Assembly (NCBI GenBank): GCA_029262855.1
Contig: JAJCYP010000004.1
Coordinates: 1 to 64,000 of the forward strand
Source of the DNA: Bacteroidota bacterium
GTDB taxonomy: Bacteria; Bacteroidota; Rhodothermia; Rhodothermales; UBA10348
DNA length: 64,000 nucleotides
Direction of reading: 5' to 3'
Part shown: positions 17,773 to 25,271 of the stretch, one piece after another
Numbering within the stretch: the stretch's first letter is position 1
How the letters are laid out: each line of letters opens with the position of its first letter
Notes under the pieces: model-generated
Told to the model about the DNA's origin: nothing
The model's input: only the letters and a program-made list of their open reading frames with translations
Databases searched by the model: none
Position numbers and translations under genes: made by a program

Positions 17773-17895
17773 CCCGCTTGAGAGATTTTTGATTCATCGG
17801 TTTTTCCCAGCGGGATAGAAGCTTGGATTAGCCGACCGAGTACGAGTGTCGTACTTTAACAGGCTCTGGATAAAGCGCGCCAACCTCGCTGGCGC
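17773..17895 (+). promoter_or_regulatory. Structured intergenic leader before rpmI-rplT (candidate L20 leader)
   Basis: The 160 bases between infC and rpmI contain ordered pairings. CCCGCT (17773-17778) can pair with AGCGGG (17809-17814). A perfect 7-bp hairpin runs AGTACGA/TCGTACT (17839-17855). A 6-bp hairpin runs GCGCCA/TGGCGC (17877-17895). In several phyla ribosomal protein L20 binds a leader at this position and represses rpmI-rplT. Position and structure fit, but I cannot match the L20-site consensus by eye. Confidence 0.4.
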
Positions 17896-17927
17896 ACACC
17901 TAAAGGCTTAGAAGCCGGACTGATACC

Positions 17928-18122
17928 ATGCCGAAAATGAAGAGCAATAGCGGCGCCAAGAAACGGTTCTCAGTGACCGGGACTGGCCGCTTGAAGCGAA
18001 ACAAGGCGTTCGCCAGCCACATTTTGACCAAGAAGAGCCCCAAGCGTAAGCGCAATCTGCGCGAGTCGACGTTGGTGGATCCCGCGGACGAGCCCCGCAT
18101 GAAGCGGCTCATCCTCGCATAA
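17928..18122 (+). CDS. rpmI: 50S ribosomal protein L35
   Basis: A 64-residue basic protein with the L35 signature: start [20 protein letters not shown], then [20 protein letters not shown]. Length matches the family (about 64-66). It sits 15 bases upstream of rplT and is surely cotranscribed with it. No defect is visible. Confidence 0.97.
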   Translation: MPKMKSNSGAKKRFSVTGTGRLKRNKAFASHILTKKSPKRKRNLRESTLVDPADEPRMKRLILA

Positions 18123-18137
18123 ATCGGATAGAGAAGA

Positions 18138-18485
18138 ATGCCACGCGCAAAAAATAGAGTTGCATCCCGTGCCCGCCGCAAGCGGATCATGGCGATGGCG
18201 AAAGGCTACTGGGGCCGCCGGAGCAACATTTATACGGTTGCCAAGAACGCCGTTGAGAAAGCCCTCACGTACCAGTACCGGGATCGCCGGCAGAGAAAAC
18301 GGCAGTTCCGCCGTCTGTGGATTGCGCGCATCAACGCCGCGGCCCGCTTGAACGGCACATCGTACTCGCGTTTCCTCGGCTCGCTGCGGAAGGCGGACAT
18401 CACCCTGAACCGCAAGGTTCTGGCCGATCTCGCCATGAATGACCCCAACGCATTTGCGAAGGTGGTCGAGGTCGCCGGCAAGTAG
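18138..18485 (+). CDS. rplT: 50S ribosomal protein L20
   Basis: A 115-residue protein with the L20 pattern: [40 protein letters not shown], then [20 protein letters not shown]. It is an early assembly protein that binds 23S rRNA and, in other bacteria, its own mRNA leader. It is complete and of normal length. The operon segment ends after it at the terminator near 18588. Confidence 0.97.
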   Translation: MPRAKNRVASRARRKRIMAMAKGYWGRRSNIYTVAKNAVEKALTYQYRDRRQRKRQFRRLWIARINAAARLNGTSYSRFLGSLRKADITLNRKVLADLAMNDPNAFAKVVEVAGK

Positions 18486-18587
18486 TGATGTACCGGGAAA
18501 GAGTGCATAAGCGATTTATCGGGCGGCTTACGCACTAGTGCCGCCCGGCCGTTCAGCGCTTACCGACTCGATCCCGGATCGATTTGG

Positions 18588-18624
18588 AAATCCCGCCGCG
18601 GGCCCTGGGCACCGGCGGGATTTT
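18588..18624 (+). terminator. Rho-independent terminator after rplT
   Basis: The arms TCCCGCCG (18591-18598) and CGGCGGGA (18613-18620) pair perfectly around a GC-rich loop. The adjoining AAA and TTTT extend the stem and form a short T-run. It separates the L20 gene from pheS, so pheS probably has its own promoter in 18625-18661. Confidence 0.7.
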
Positions 18625-18661
18625 CTGTTTAATACGGTTCTGTTCAACACCCCTCATTCCG

Positions 18662-19687
18662 ATGGCTGACAACCTCGAATCCACCTTCGCCGAACTGGAG
18701 GCGGCCGTCAGACAGGCGGCACTCTCCACTGCCGAGGAGATCGATGCTTTTCGCATACGGTTCCTGAGCAAGAAGCAGGGACGGATTACAGAACTGCTCA
18801 AGGGAATCCCGCAGCTCGCCCAGGAGCGGCGTCGCGAATTCGGTCAGCGGGTCAACACCCTCAAGCGTGCCGTCGAGAGCAGGTTGGAGACAGCGCAGGA
18901 GGCGCTGATTCAGGCCGAGCGCTCGGCACCCGTCGACATTGACCTGACTCTTCCGGGCCGTCGCCCGACGCTGGGCAGCCTCCACCCGATCACCCAGACC
19001 GAGCGGGAGATTCGCCGCGTTTTTGAGTCGTTCGGCTTCGCCGTCGCCGAGGGACCGGAGATCGAGGACGATTGGCACAACTTCGGCGCCCTGAACTTCC
19101 CGCCGGACCATCCGGCGCGGGACATGCAGGACACCTTCTGGATCGAGGCGCCAGACGAGGATGGAAAGGGTGTGCTCTTGCGCACCCATACCTCTCCCGT
19201 CCAGATTCGGGTCTTGCAGGAGCAGAAACCCCCCGTCCGCGTGATTGCGCCAGGCCGGGTGTACCGCAACGAAGCAATTTCCTACAAGTCGTTTTGCCTC
19301 TTCCATCAGGTGGAGGGTCTGTACGTGGATCAGGGCGTCTCGATGGCCGATCTCAAGCAGATCCTGAACTCGTTCGCCCGGGAGATTTTCGGAGACGACG
19401 TGATCATGCGATTCCGGCCGAGCTTCTTCCCCTTCACCGAGCCGAGTGCAGAAGCAGACATCTGGTGGAGGGATGACTCGCACCCTGACGGGGGCCGGTG
19501 GATGGAAATCCTGGGCAGCGGGATGGTCGATCCAGAAGTGCTGAAGGCCGTGGACATCGATCCGGAGAAGTACACGGGGTATGCCTTCGGGATGGGCGTG
19601 GAACGCATCGCCATGCTTCGCTACAACATCAGCGATATCCGCGTCCTGTACGAGAACGACATCCGCTTCCTGGAGCAGTTCAACTAG
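18662..19687 (+). CDS. pheS: Phenylalanyl-tRNA synthetase alpha subunit
   Basis: A 341-residue class II catalytic subunit. The N-terminal coiled coil (about 1-90) precedes the catalytic domain, with motif 2 around [22 protein letters not shown], which includes tRNA/ATP-contact residues, and motif 3 [16 protein letters not shown]. The frame is open upstream to 18584 but would run through the terminator. The ATG at 18662 gives the standard N-terminus [13 protein letters not shown]. PheT follows 70 bases later, separated by a GC-rich hairpin. Confidence 0.96.
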   Translation: MADNLESTFAELEAAVRQAALSTAEEIDAFRIRFLSKKQGRITELLKGIPQLAQERRREFGQRVNTLKRAVESRLETAQEALIQAERSAPVDIDLTLPGRRPTLGSLHPITQTEREIRRVFESFGFAVAEGPEIEDDWHNFGALNFPPDHPARDMQDTFWIEAPDEDGKGVLLRTHTSPVQIRVLQEQKPPVRVIAPGRVYRNEAISYKSFCLFHQVEGLYVDQGVSMADLKQILNSFAREIFGDDVIMRFRPSFFPFTEPSAEADIWWRDDSHPDGGRWMEILGSGMVDPEVLKAVDIDPEKYTGYAFGMGVERIAMLRYNISDIRVLYENDIRFLEQFN

Positions 19688-19695
19688 TCCCCTTG

Positions 19696-19729
19696 GCGGA
19701 GGCGGCAGCCGGCCGCCGGCCGCCTCCGC
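19696..19729 (+). other. GC-rich intergenic hairpin between pheS and pheT
   Basis: GCGGAGGCGG (19696-19705) pairs with CCGCCTCCGC (19720-19729), a perfect 10-bp stem around a 14-base loop that is itself self-complementary. No T-run follows, so it is not an ordinary intrinsic terminator. It may adjust the pheS:pheT ratio or stabilise mRNA ends; that is inference. Confidence 0.5.
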
Positions 19730-19757
19730 GAACGCGGAAACAGAAACGTTTGGAGCC

Positions 19758-22235
19758 ATGAGAATCAGCTGTAACTGGATTGCCGACTACGTCTGGACGG
19801 ACTGGACGCCGGAGGAAATGGGTGAGCGCCTCACCATGAGCGGCCTGGAAGTCGAGACCATCGATAAGATGGGATCGGACCTGGAGGGCGTAATCATTGG
19901 GCACGTCCTGGACGCGCACCAGCACCCCGATGCGGATCGCCTCAAGGTCTGCAAGGTGGACCTGGGGGACGGGGATCCAGTCCAGATCGTGTGCGGCGCG
20001 CCGAATGTGGCTGCCGGGCAACGCGTTGCGGTGGCGACCGAAGGCACGGTCCTGCACCTTCCGGATCGCCAAGACCCCGATACCCGGGTCCCGGTGACCA
20101 TCAAGAAGTCGAAGATCCGCGGGCAGGAGTCGCGCGGAATGATCTGTGCCGAAGACGAACTGGGACTGGGCGAGGACCACGAAGGGATCATGGTCCTGGC
20201 GGACGATGCACCGCTCGGCGAGTCCTTCAGTACCTACCTGGCCAGGGGCGGGGTGCTGACCTCAGACGTCTCGATTGATCTGGCGATTACGCCCAACCGT
20301 CCTGACGCCATCTGCCATCTCGGCGTGGCGAGAGACGTGGGAGCATTGGCCCAGATGCTGGTCACGCGCCCGGAGGTGACCATTCCGAATGACGGCGGCG
20401 AGGCCGCCGACACCTTCTCGGTGCGAATCGACGCCCCCGATGGATGCCATCGGTACACGGGCATCCTGGTCCGTGGCGTGACCGTTGGCGAGTCGCCGCA
20501 GTGGCTCAAATCACGTCTGGAATCAGTCGGCCTGCGCCCGCTGAACAACGTGGTGGACATCACCAACTACGTGATGTACGAATGCGGCCAGCCGCTTCAC
20601 GGGTTCGATTTCGATCAGGTCGCGGGCGCCCAAATCATCGTTCGCAGGAGCACCGCCGGCGAGACGTTCACCACGCTGGACGGCAAGGAGCGCGATCTGC
20701 CGACGGGAACGCTGCTCATAGCCGATGGTGAACGCGCGGTGGCCGTAGCAGGCGTCATGGGTGGCGAGAACTCGGAAGTTTCCGAGGCGACGACCAACGT
20801 CCTCGTCGAGAGCGCCTGGTTCAGCCCGTCTGACATCCGCAAGGCCGCCAAGGCCCTGCAACTGCAGACCGATGCGTCGTACCGCTTCGAGCGTGGGGTT
20901 GACCCGACCGGGCAAGCCTGGGCCGCGGCCCGGGCCGCTGAGCTCATGCGGGACCTGGCCGGCGGCACGATTGTCGATGGGATGGTGGACTGCCATCCGG
21001 TTCAGTGGGAGCAGCCGATACTCGCCCTTCGTCACGCCCGCATCACAACCATTCTGGGTATCGAGGTTCCGAGGGCGGAGTGTCAGCGGCTTCTGGAGGC
21101 GATTGGCTTCGGCGTGACCCCTGACGACGCGGGCTGGTCCGTCACCGTCCCTCCGTTCCGGCCCGACGTGGAGCGGGAAATCGACCTGATCGAGGAGGTC
21201 GCGCGCCTGTTCGGCCTGGAACAGATACCGGTGCCCTCACACGGATTGATTCCGAACGTTCGCCCCGCTCCGCCCAAGCCGCTGCCTGCACGCCTTCGCC
21301 TCGCGAATCGTCTGGTGGGGATGGGCTACCGGGAGATCTTCACCAACAGCATGATGCGTGTGGACCTCGCGCGGCGGTTCGCCTCGGAATCCTTGCGCGG
21401 CGGCGAGTCCGTCGGGGATGTGGTGGCCACGCTCAATCCCATTTCGCAGGAAATGGCGGCCCTCCGCCCCAGTCTCCTTCCCGGTGCCCTTCAGGTAGCG
21501 GCTCACAACCTGAACCACGGCCAGCCGGGGATCAGCACCTTCGAGTTCGGGCACGTCTTCGACCGGTCTGATGCCGAGGGAAACGTCATTCCCGGATACC
21601 GTGAGCACGAGCATGTCTTGCTGCTCCGCGTGGGAAGCGAGGGCAAGGCCACCTGGAATGCGGCGGCCGATGAGGCCGACATCTTTGACCTCAAGGGAGC
21701 GGTGGCTGACATCCTGAGCACGCTCGGAGTGACCGAGTACAAGCTGGAGGCGGAGCCTTCCGGCTCGGACCTGACCCGGTACCATCTGAATCTGCGCCTC
21801 GGGCGCCGGCGCCTGGGGACGATTGGCTGCGTTTCGCCCGACCTTGCCGCGGAATACAGCATCGACGCTCCAGTCTTCTTTGCCGAGCTCAACTTCTCGC
21901 GTCTGGTTGCGGCTACGCGGCAGGATGGTGCCGTCACCTTCCAGCCCGTTTCCCGCTTCCCCGTTGTCGAGCGCGACCTCGCGCTCCTGGTCTCCCGATC
22001 CGAGCCCGTCGGGGCCATGCTGGAGACCGTCAGTCAGTATGGTGGAAAGCTGCTTCTGAGCCACCGCGTTTTCGACATCTACGAGGGCGACCGGATTGAC
22101 GCAGACAAGAAGAGCGTGGCCATCGGGTTGGCCTTTGGCGCCGACCGGACGCTGAAGGACACCGAAGTAGACAAGGCCGTTCAGAAGATTGTCGGTGCAC
22201 TCGGAAAGCAGCATGCCGCCGAGCTGCGGAGCTGA
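19758..22235 (+). CDS. pheT: Phenylalanyl-tRNA synthetase beta subunit
   Basis: An 825-residue subunit of normal length. It starts MRISCNWIADYVW. Domains in order: EMAP/tRNA-binding (about 40-155, with HPDADRLKVCKVDLGDG), B3/B4 editing domain (about 210-380), B5 (about 400-475, RHARITTILGIEVPRAEC), the synthetase-like core, and the C-terminal FDX-ACB anticodon domain (about 725-820, FPVVERDLALLV). It forms the alpha2-beta2 enzyme with PheS. The open frame extends upstream to 19581 inside pheS; the ATG at 19758 matches the family start. Confidence 0.96.
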   Translation: MRISCNWIADYVWTDWTPEEMGERLTMSGLEVETIDKMGSDLEGVIIGHVLDAHQHPDADRLKVCKVDLGDGDPVQIVCGAPNVAAGQRVAVATEGTVLHLPDRQDPDTRVPVTIKKSKIRGQESRGMICAEDELGLGEDHEGIMVLADDAPLGESFSTYLARGGVLTSDVSIDLAITPNRPDAICHLGVARDVGALAQMLVTRPEVTIPNDGGEAADTFSVRIDAPDGCHRYTGILVRGVTVGESPQWLKSRLESVGLRPLNNVVDITNYVMYECGQPLHGFDFDQVAGAQIIVRRSTAGETFTTLDGKERDLPTGTLLIADGERAVAVAGVMGGENSEVSEATTNVLVESAWFSPSDIRKAAKALQLQTDASYRFERGVDPTGQAWAAARAAELMRDLAGGTIVDGMVDCHPVQWEQPILALRHARITTILGIEVPRAECQRLLEAIGFGVTPDDAGWSVTVPPFRPDVEREIDLIEEVARLFGLEQIPVPSHGLIPNVRPAPPKPLPARLRLANRLVGMGYREIFTNSMMRVDLARRFASESLRGGESVGDVVATLNPISQEMAALRPSLLPGALQVAAHNLNHGQPGISTFEFGHVFDRSDAEGNVIPGYREHEHVLLLRVGSEGKATWNAAADEADIFDLKGAVADILSTLGVTEYKLEAEPSGSDLTRYHLNLRLGRRRLGTIGCVSPDLAAEYSIDAPVFFAELNFSRLVAATRQDGAVTFQPVSRFPVVERDLALLVSRSEPVGAMLETVSQYGGKLLLSHRVFDIYEGDRIDADKKSVAIGLAFGADRTLKDTEVDKAVQKIVGALGKQHAAELRS

Positions 22236-22284
22236 CCGCGGTCGTCCCCCCCGTTGATGTATATTCGCGTCAACCCCCGTCCTG

Positions 22285-22728
22285 ATGCAGGAAGACCCTC
22301 ATACCGACAAGCCCGATCCCGAGTCGGAGGTTTCGTCACCTGACGAGGCCACGCCGCAGCGGGACATGTTCTCCGAGGGCGCTTCGTCATCGGTGGCCGA
22401 GGATATCGGAGGGAGACGAAGCGTTCAGCTGAAGAGCTACAAATCGCTTGAACGCCTGAGAGATCGTGTGCTGCTCGCCTCGCGCGAGTTGGCGCGCCTG
22501 CGCGCCGAGAATCAGGAACTGAAACGGCAGGTCGAAGAGCTCAAGGTTGGCGGAGGCACGGTAGTGGATGGTACCCCCATCGTTCTGACCGAGAGTCCCG
22601 CGGCGTTGCGAACCAAGGTTGAGGGCTTCATTGAAGCCATTGATCAGTACCTGCACGACGACCTGCCCGGCGACCTGCACAACGACCTGCCCGGCGAAAT
22701 CCGCGGCAGAGACACGCTGGAAGGATGA
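22285..22728 (+). CDS. Coiled-coil protein upstream of ZapA (ZapB-like candidate)
   Basis: A 147-residue protein. The first 45 residues are acidic and disordered (QEDPHTDKPDPESE). A coiled coil follows at about 55-90, seen as SLERLRDRVLLASRELARLR and ENQELKRQVEELK. The C-terminus holds a perfect two-unit repeat LHDDLPGD/LHNDLPGE, encoded by two 24-bp repeats at 22651-22698. It overlaps zapA by four bases (ATGA), which implies translational coupling. Short coiled-coil proteins beside zapA are common in Bacteroidota; a ZapB-like partner in Z-ring bundling is an inference. A TATATTCG -7-like element lies at about 22259. Confidence 0.75.
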   Translation: MQEDPHTDKPDPESEVSSPDEATPQRDMFSEGASSSVAEDIGGRRSVQLKSYKSLERLRDRVLLASRELARLRAENQELKRQVEELKVGGGTVVDGTPIVLTESPAALRTKVEGFIEAIDQYLHDDLPGDLHNDLPGEIRGRDTLEG

Positions 22729-23015
22729 AGTCACTCCGCGTCGAAATCCTGGGCCGCAGCTACACCCTTCGGGTGCGGGCCGAGAATCAGGACATGACCC
22801 GCAAGCTCGCCGAGTACGTGGACACCAAGATGACGGTGTTCAGGGATTCGCATCCGGAGCAGTCCGACACGACGGCGGCCGTCATCACGGCCATGGCCAT
22901 CGCCGAAGAGTTGTTTCTCGAGCGGGCAACGCGAGACCAGGTTCGCGAGAGCGTTGACTCCGAACTCACGGAGCTTGAGCACGTGCTGGCGGACGCACTG
23001 ACGGCTCGCCGGTAG
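22725..23015 (+). CDS. zapA: Cell division protein ZapA
   Basis: A 96-residue protein of typical ZapA length. The N-terminal globular part has the family pattern KSLRVEILGRSYTLRVRAEN and a following YVDTKMTVFRDS, and the C-terminal half is a long helix for tetramer formation. ZapA crosslinks FtsZ filaments at midcell. It is coupled to the preceding coiled-coil gene by an ATGA overlap and is followed by the 6S RNA locus and rny, a conserved order in this lineage. Confidence 0.9.
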   Translation: MKSLRVEILGRSYTLRVRAENQDMTRKLAEYVDTKMTVFRDSHPEQSDTTAAVITAMAIAEELFLERATRDQVRESVDSELTELEHVLADALTARR

Positions 23016-23091
23016 GCGCGCGAGGACTCCACGCTCGGCGGGCGTGGCACCGCCGCCCGGGTGAGCATCCGGCCAACTCGGCCTGCGCGCC

Positions 23092-23123
23092 TTGTTTGGT
23101 GTCCCCGGTTCGGCTATCCTTTG
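23092..23123 (+). promoter_or_regulatory. Candidate promoter of the 6S RNA gene
   Basis: TTGTTTG at 23092-23098 and TATCCTTTG at 23115-23123 resemble the Bacteroidota -33 (TTTG) and -7 (TAnnTTTG) elements. The same nine bases TATCCTTTG recur as the -7 element of the Nudix gene promoter at 45980-45988 on the minus strand. Transcription from here would start just before the first strand of the 6S stem. Confidence 0.45.
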
Positions 23124-23127
23124 GTTC

Positions 23128-23322
23128 AGCACACGCCCGTAGCGTGCGTAAGTAAGAACCTTAATGATTTACGTTCGGGAACCACACTTCAGGGTTGGAC
23201 ACCAGGCCCCAGCCGAGCAATCGGTCACCGCGTAAGCGGACCGGGGAAGGCGGAAGATCCTGAGCGGTGCCCATTATGATATGAGGGAGGTTCTTCATAT
23301 CAATCGTTGCGGGTAGTGCTGT
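23128..23322 (+). ncRNA. ssrS: 6S RNA
   Basis: The 380-base gap between zapA and rny encodes a long rod-like RNA. GCCCGTAGCG (23135-23144) pairs with CGTTGCGGGT (23305-23314), allowing GU pairs. AAGAACC (23154-23160) pairs with GGTTCTT (23289-23295). Then come an open internal loop, further pairing of GGGAACC with GGTGCCC, and TCAGG with CCTGA. The end branches into small hairpins CCGA/TCGG and CCGC/GCGG. A closing stem, a central bubble and an irregular terminal arm are the 6S RNA architecture, and the position after zapA is a known 6S location. It would bind the housekeeping RNA polymerase holoenzyme. Exact ends are estimates. Confidence 0.75.
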
Positions 23323-23329
23323 CTTTTTG

Positions 23330-23377
23330 GTCCCGGCAGAGAGCCGCGCAAGCGGCGTCTCTGCCGGGACTTTTTTT
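23330..23377 (+). terminator. Strong rho-independent terminator after 6S RNA
   Basis: GTCCCGGCAGAGA (23330-23342) and TCTCTGCCGGGAC (23358-23370) form a perfect 13-bp stem. Inside it is a second CCGC/GCGG stem with loop GCAA, and seven T residues follow. It ends the 6S transcript and isolates rny. Confidence 0.92.
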
Positions 23378-23380
23378 GTG

Positions 23381-23389
23381 TATCTTTCG
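23381..23389 (+). promoter_or_regulatory. Candidate -7 element of rny
   Basis: TATCTTTCG lies directly after the terminator T-run and only six bases before the rny ATG. If used, transcription would start at or within a few bases of the start codon, giving a nearly leaderless mRNA. No -33 element is seen because that distance falls inside the terminator stem. Confidence 0.3.
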
Positions 23390-23394
23390 ATGCA

Positions 23395-25089
23395 ATGGTT
23401 ATCACGACGTTTCAATTCGTGGTCGGCATCGCCGTTGCGTTTGGGATCGGATTCATAGTCGACCGCTACCTCTTGCGGGTGGTCGGCCTTAATAAACTCG
23501 CTAAGGCAAACCAGGAAGCCCAACAGCTTCGGGCCGACGCCGAGCGAGACATAGAAGCGCTGCATGAGCAGCGCATCGTCAAGGCTGAGGTCGACCTCAA
23601 GCGCCGCGAAGCGGAGCTTGAGGAGAACGTTGAATCATCCCGGCGCAGCTGGCGACGTGCGCGACAGCAACTCGAGGAGCGGCAGGAGGCGTTGAACGAA
23701 CGCGTTCGACGCATCAATGACCGCGAGACGCTGTTGCACGAGGGTTCAGACGCGCTCAGCGCGCTGACCCAGGAGGCCGAGAACCAGAAGGCGCTGCTGG
23801 GCGAAATGACCGCCGGTGTGCACTCCCTGCGACACGGGTTGGACGACTCACAGCGCGAGATTCAGGCCCGAGAGACGGAGTTGGCACTGGCTCGCGTGGA
23901 ACTGGGCGCAGCCGAGGGGCAGGCCCGCGCCACGGCCCATGAACTGCAGGCCAAGCTGGAGGAAGTTTCCAGACTCTCGGCCGAGGAGGCCCGCCAGCAT
24001 CTGGTCGATCAGATTCGTGGTGAGGCGGAAATGGAGGCCGCCTCACACGTGAAGGATGTTCGCGACTCCGCCCGGCTGAAGGCTACCCGCGAGGCGCGGA
24101 AGATCATCCTGTCCGCCATCCAGAGAACGGCGGCGAGCCACGCCATCGAGAACACCGTCTCGGTTGTGAACCTCGCCAACGATGAAATGAAGGGCCGCAT
24201 CATCGGCCGCGAGGGAAGAAACATCCGGGCGTTCGAGGCCGCCACCGGGATAGAGGTGATCGTGGACGACACGCCGGAGGCCGTAATCCTCTCGGGCTTC
24301 AATCCGGTCCGCCGGGAGATCGCCCGCCTCGCCCTGGAGAATCTGATCGAGGATGGTCGCATCCACCCTGCCCGTATCGAGGAAGTCGTCGAGCGGACGC
24401 GCCTGGACATAGAGGAGCAGCTGGTCGAAATCGGAGAGCGCACCATCATCGACCTGAACCTGCACGGGCTTCATGATGAGCTGGTTCGACACGTCGGACG
24501 CATGCGGTACCGTAGCAGCTACGGTCAGAACCTGCTGGCCCATTCCATGGAAACGGCACGAATTGCCTCAATGATGGCCGCGGAATTGGGGCTCGACCCG
24601 GTGAAGGCACGTCGGGGCGGCCTGCTCCACGACATCGGCAAGGTGGTCGAGGACGACATTGAGAACCCCCACGCACTCGTGGGCATGGAGCTTTGTCGGA
24701 GGCATGGCGAGGACGCCGAGGTCTGCAACGCTGTTGGTGCCCACCACGACGAGATCGAGATGACGTCCGCCCTCTCCCCGATCGTGCAGGCGGCAGATGC
24801 CATCTCGGGAGCCCGCCCCGGCGCGCGGCGTGAGGCGCTGGAGTCCTATATCAAGCGGCTCAAGAATCTTGAGGATCTGGCTCGGTCGTTCGACGGCGTT
24901 GAACGTGTGTTCGCGATTCAGGCCGGCCGGGAAATCCGGGTTATCGTCAACCAGGACCGGATCTCGGACGAACAGTCAGAGCAACTCGCCGTCAACATCT
25001 CGCGCCGCATCCAGAACGAAATGCAGTATCCCGGTCAGGTCAAGGTGACGGTGATACGGGAAGTTCGAGCGGTCTCCTACGCCAAGTAG
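23395..25089 (+). CDS. rny: Ribonuclease Y
   Basis: A 564-residue endoribonuclease. An N-terminal transmembrane helix (about 5-25) anchors it. A long charged coiled coil (about 30-230) follows, then a KH domain with [15 protein letters not shown] (about 265-280), and an HD domain with the metal pair H412-D413 in [10 protein letters not shown]. The tail [16 protein letters not shown]...YIKRL is family-typical. It initiates mRNA decay at the inner membrane. Length is slightly above the usual 515-520 because the coiled coil is longer. Two hairpins without T-runs follow the stop: GCCGAA/TTCGGC at 25105-25121 and CCGTGAA/TTCACGG at 25167-25202. Confidence 0.94.
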   Translation: MVITTFQFVVGIAVAFGIGFIVDRYLLRVVGLNKLAKANQEAQQLRADAERDIEALHEQRIVKAEVDLKRREAELEENVESSRRSWRRARQQLEERQEALNERVRRINDRETLLHEGSDALSALTQEAENQKALLGEMTAGVHSLRHGLDDSQREIQARETELALARVELGAAEGQARATAHELQAKLEEVSRLSAEEARQHLVDQIRGEAEMEAASHVKDVRDSARLKATREARKIILSAIQRTAASHAIENTVSVVNLANDEMKGRIIGREGRNIRAFEAATGIEVIVDDTPEAVILSGFNPVRREIARLALENLIEDGRIHPARIEEVVERTRLDIEEQLVEIGERTIIDLNLHGLHDELVRHVGRMRYRSSYGQNLLAHSMETARIASMMAAELGLDPVKARRGGLLHDIGKVVEDDIENPHALVGMELCRRHGEDAEVCNAVGAHHDEIEMTSALSPIVQAADAISGARPGARREALESYIKRLKNLEDLARSFDGVERVFAIQAGREIRVIVNQDRISDEQSEQLAVNISRRIQNEMQYPGQVKVTVIREVRAVSYAK

Positions 25090-25221
25090 ACTCCGTGAAT
25101 CAGCGCCGAAGTGTGTTCGGCAGCGCCTCAGCGGTCCGCGCTGCAGGGATCTCGCCCTAAAATTAACCGTGAATAGCCGCACCAGACGGGCGGTCTTCAC
25201 GGCGTGTCGACACGGCCCGGC

Positions 25222-25231
25222 TATCTTTTTG
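25222..25231 (+). promoter_or_regulatory. Candidate -7 element of the ccmF-like gene
   Basis: TATCTTTTTG in the context CCCGGCTATC closely resembles the 6S promoter context CGGCTATC. It lies 40 bases upstream of the start codon at 25272. The remaining 25090-25221 sequence holds only the two hairpins noted with rny. Confidence 0.35.
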
Positions 25232-25271
25232 CAGGCCCCCTCCCCGTCCCCCAACTGTCCCGTACGGTGCT

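Noticed and set aside
19696..19729. Intrinsic terminator between pheS and pheT
   Set aside because: The 10-bp stem has no T-run and pheT must be expressed with pheS. It is kept as a hairpin only.
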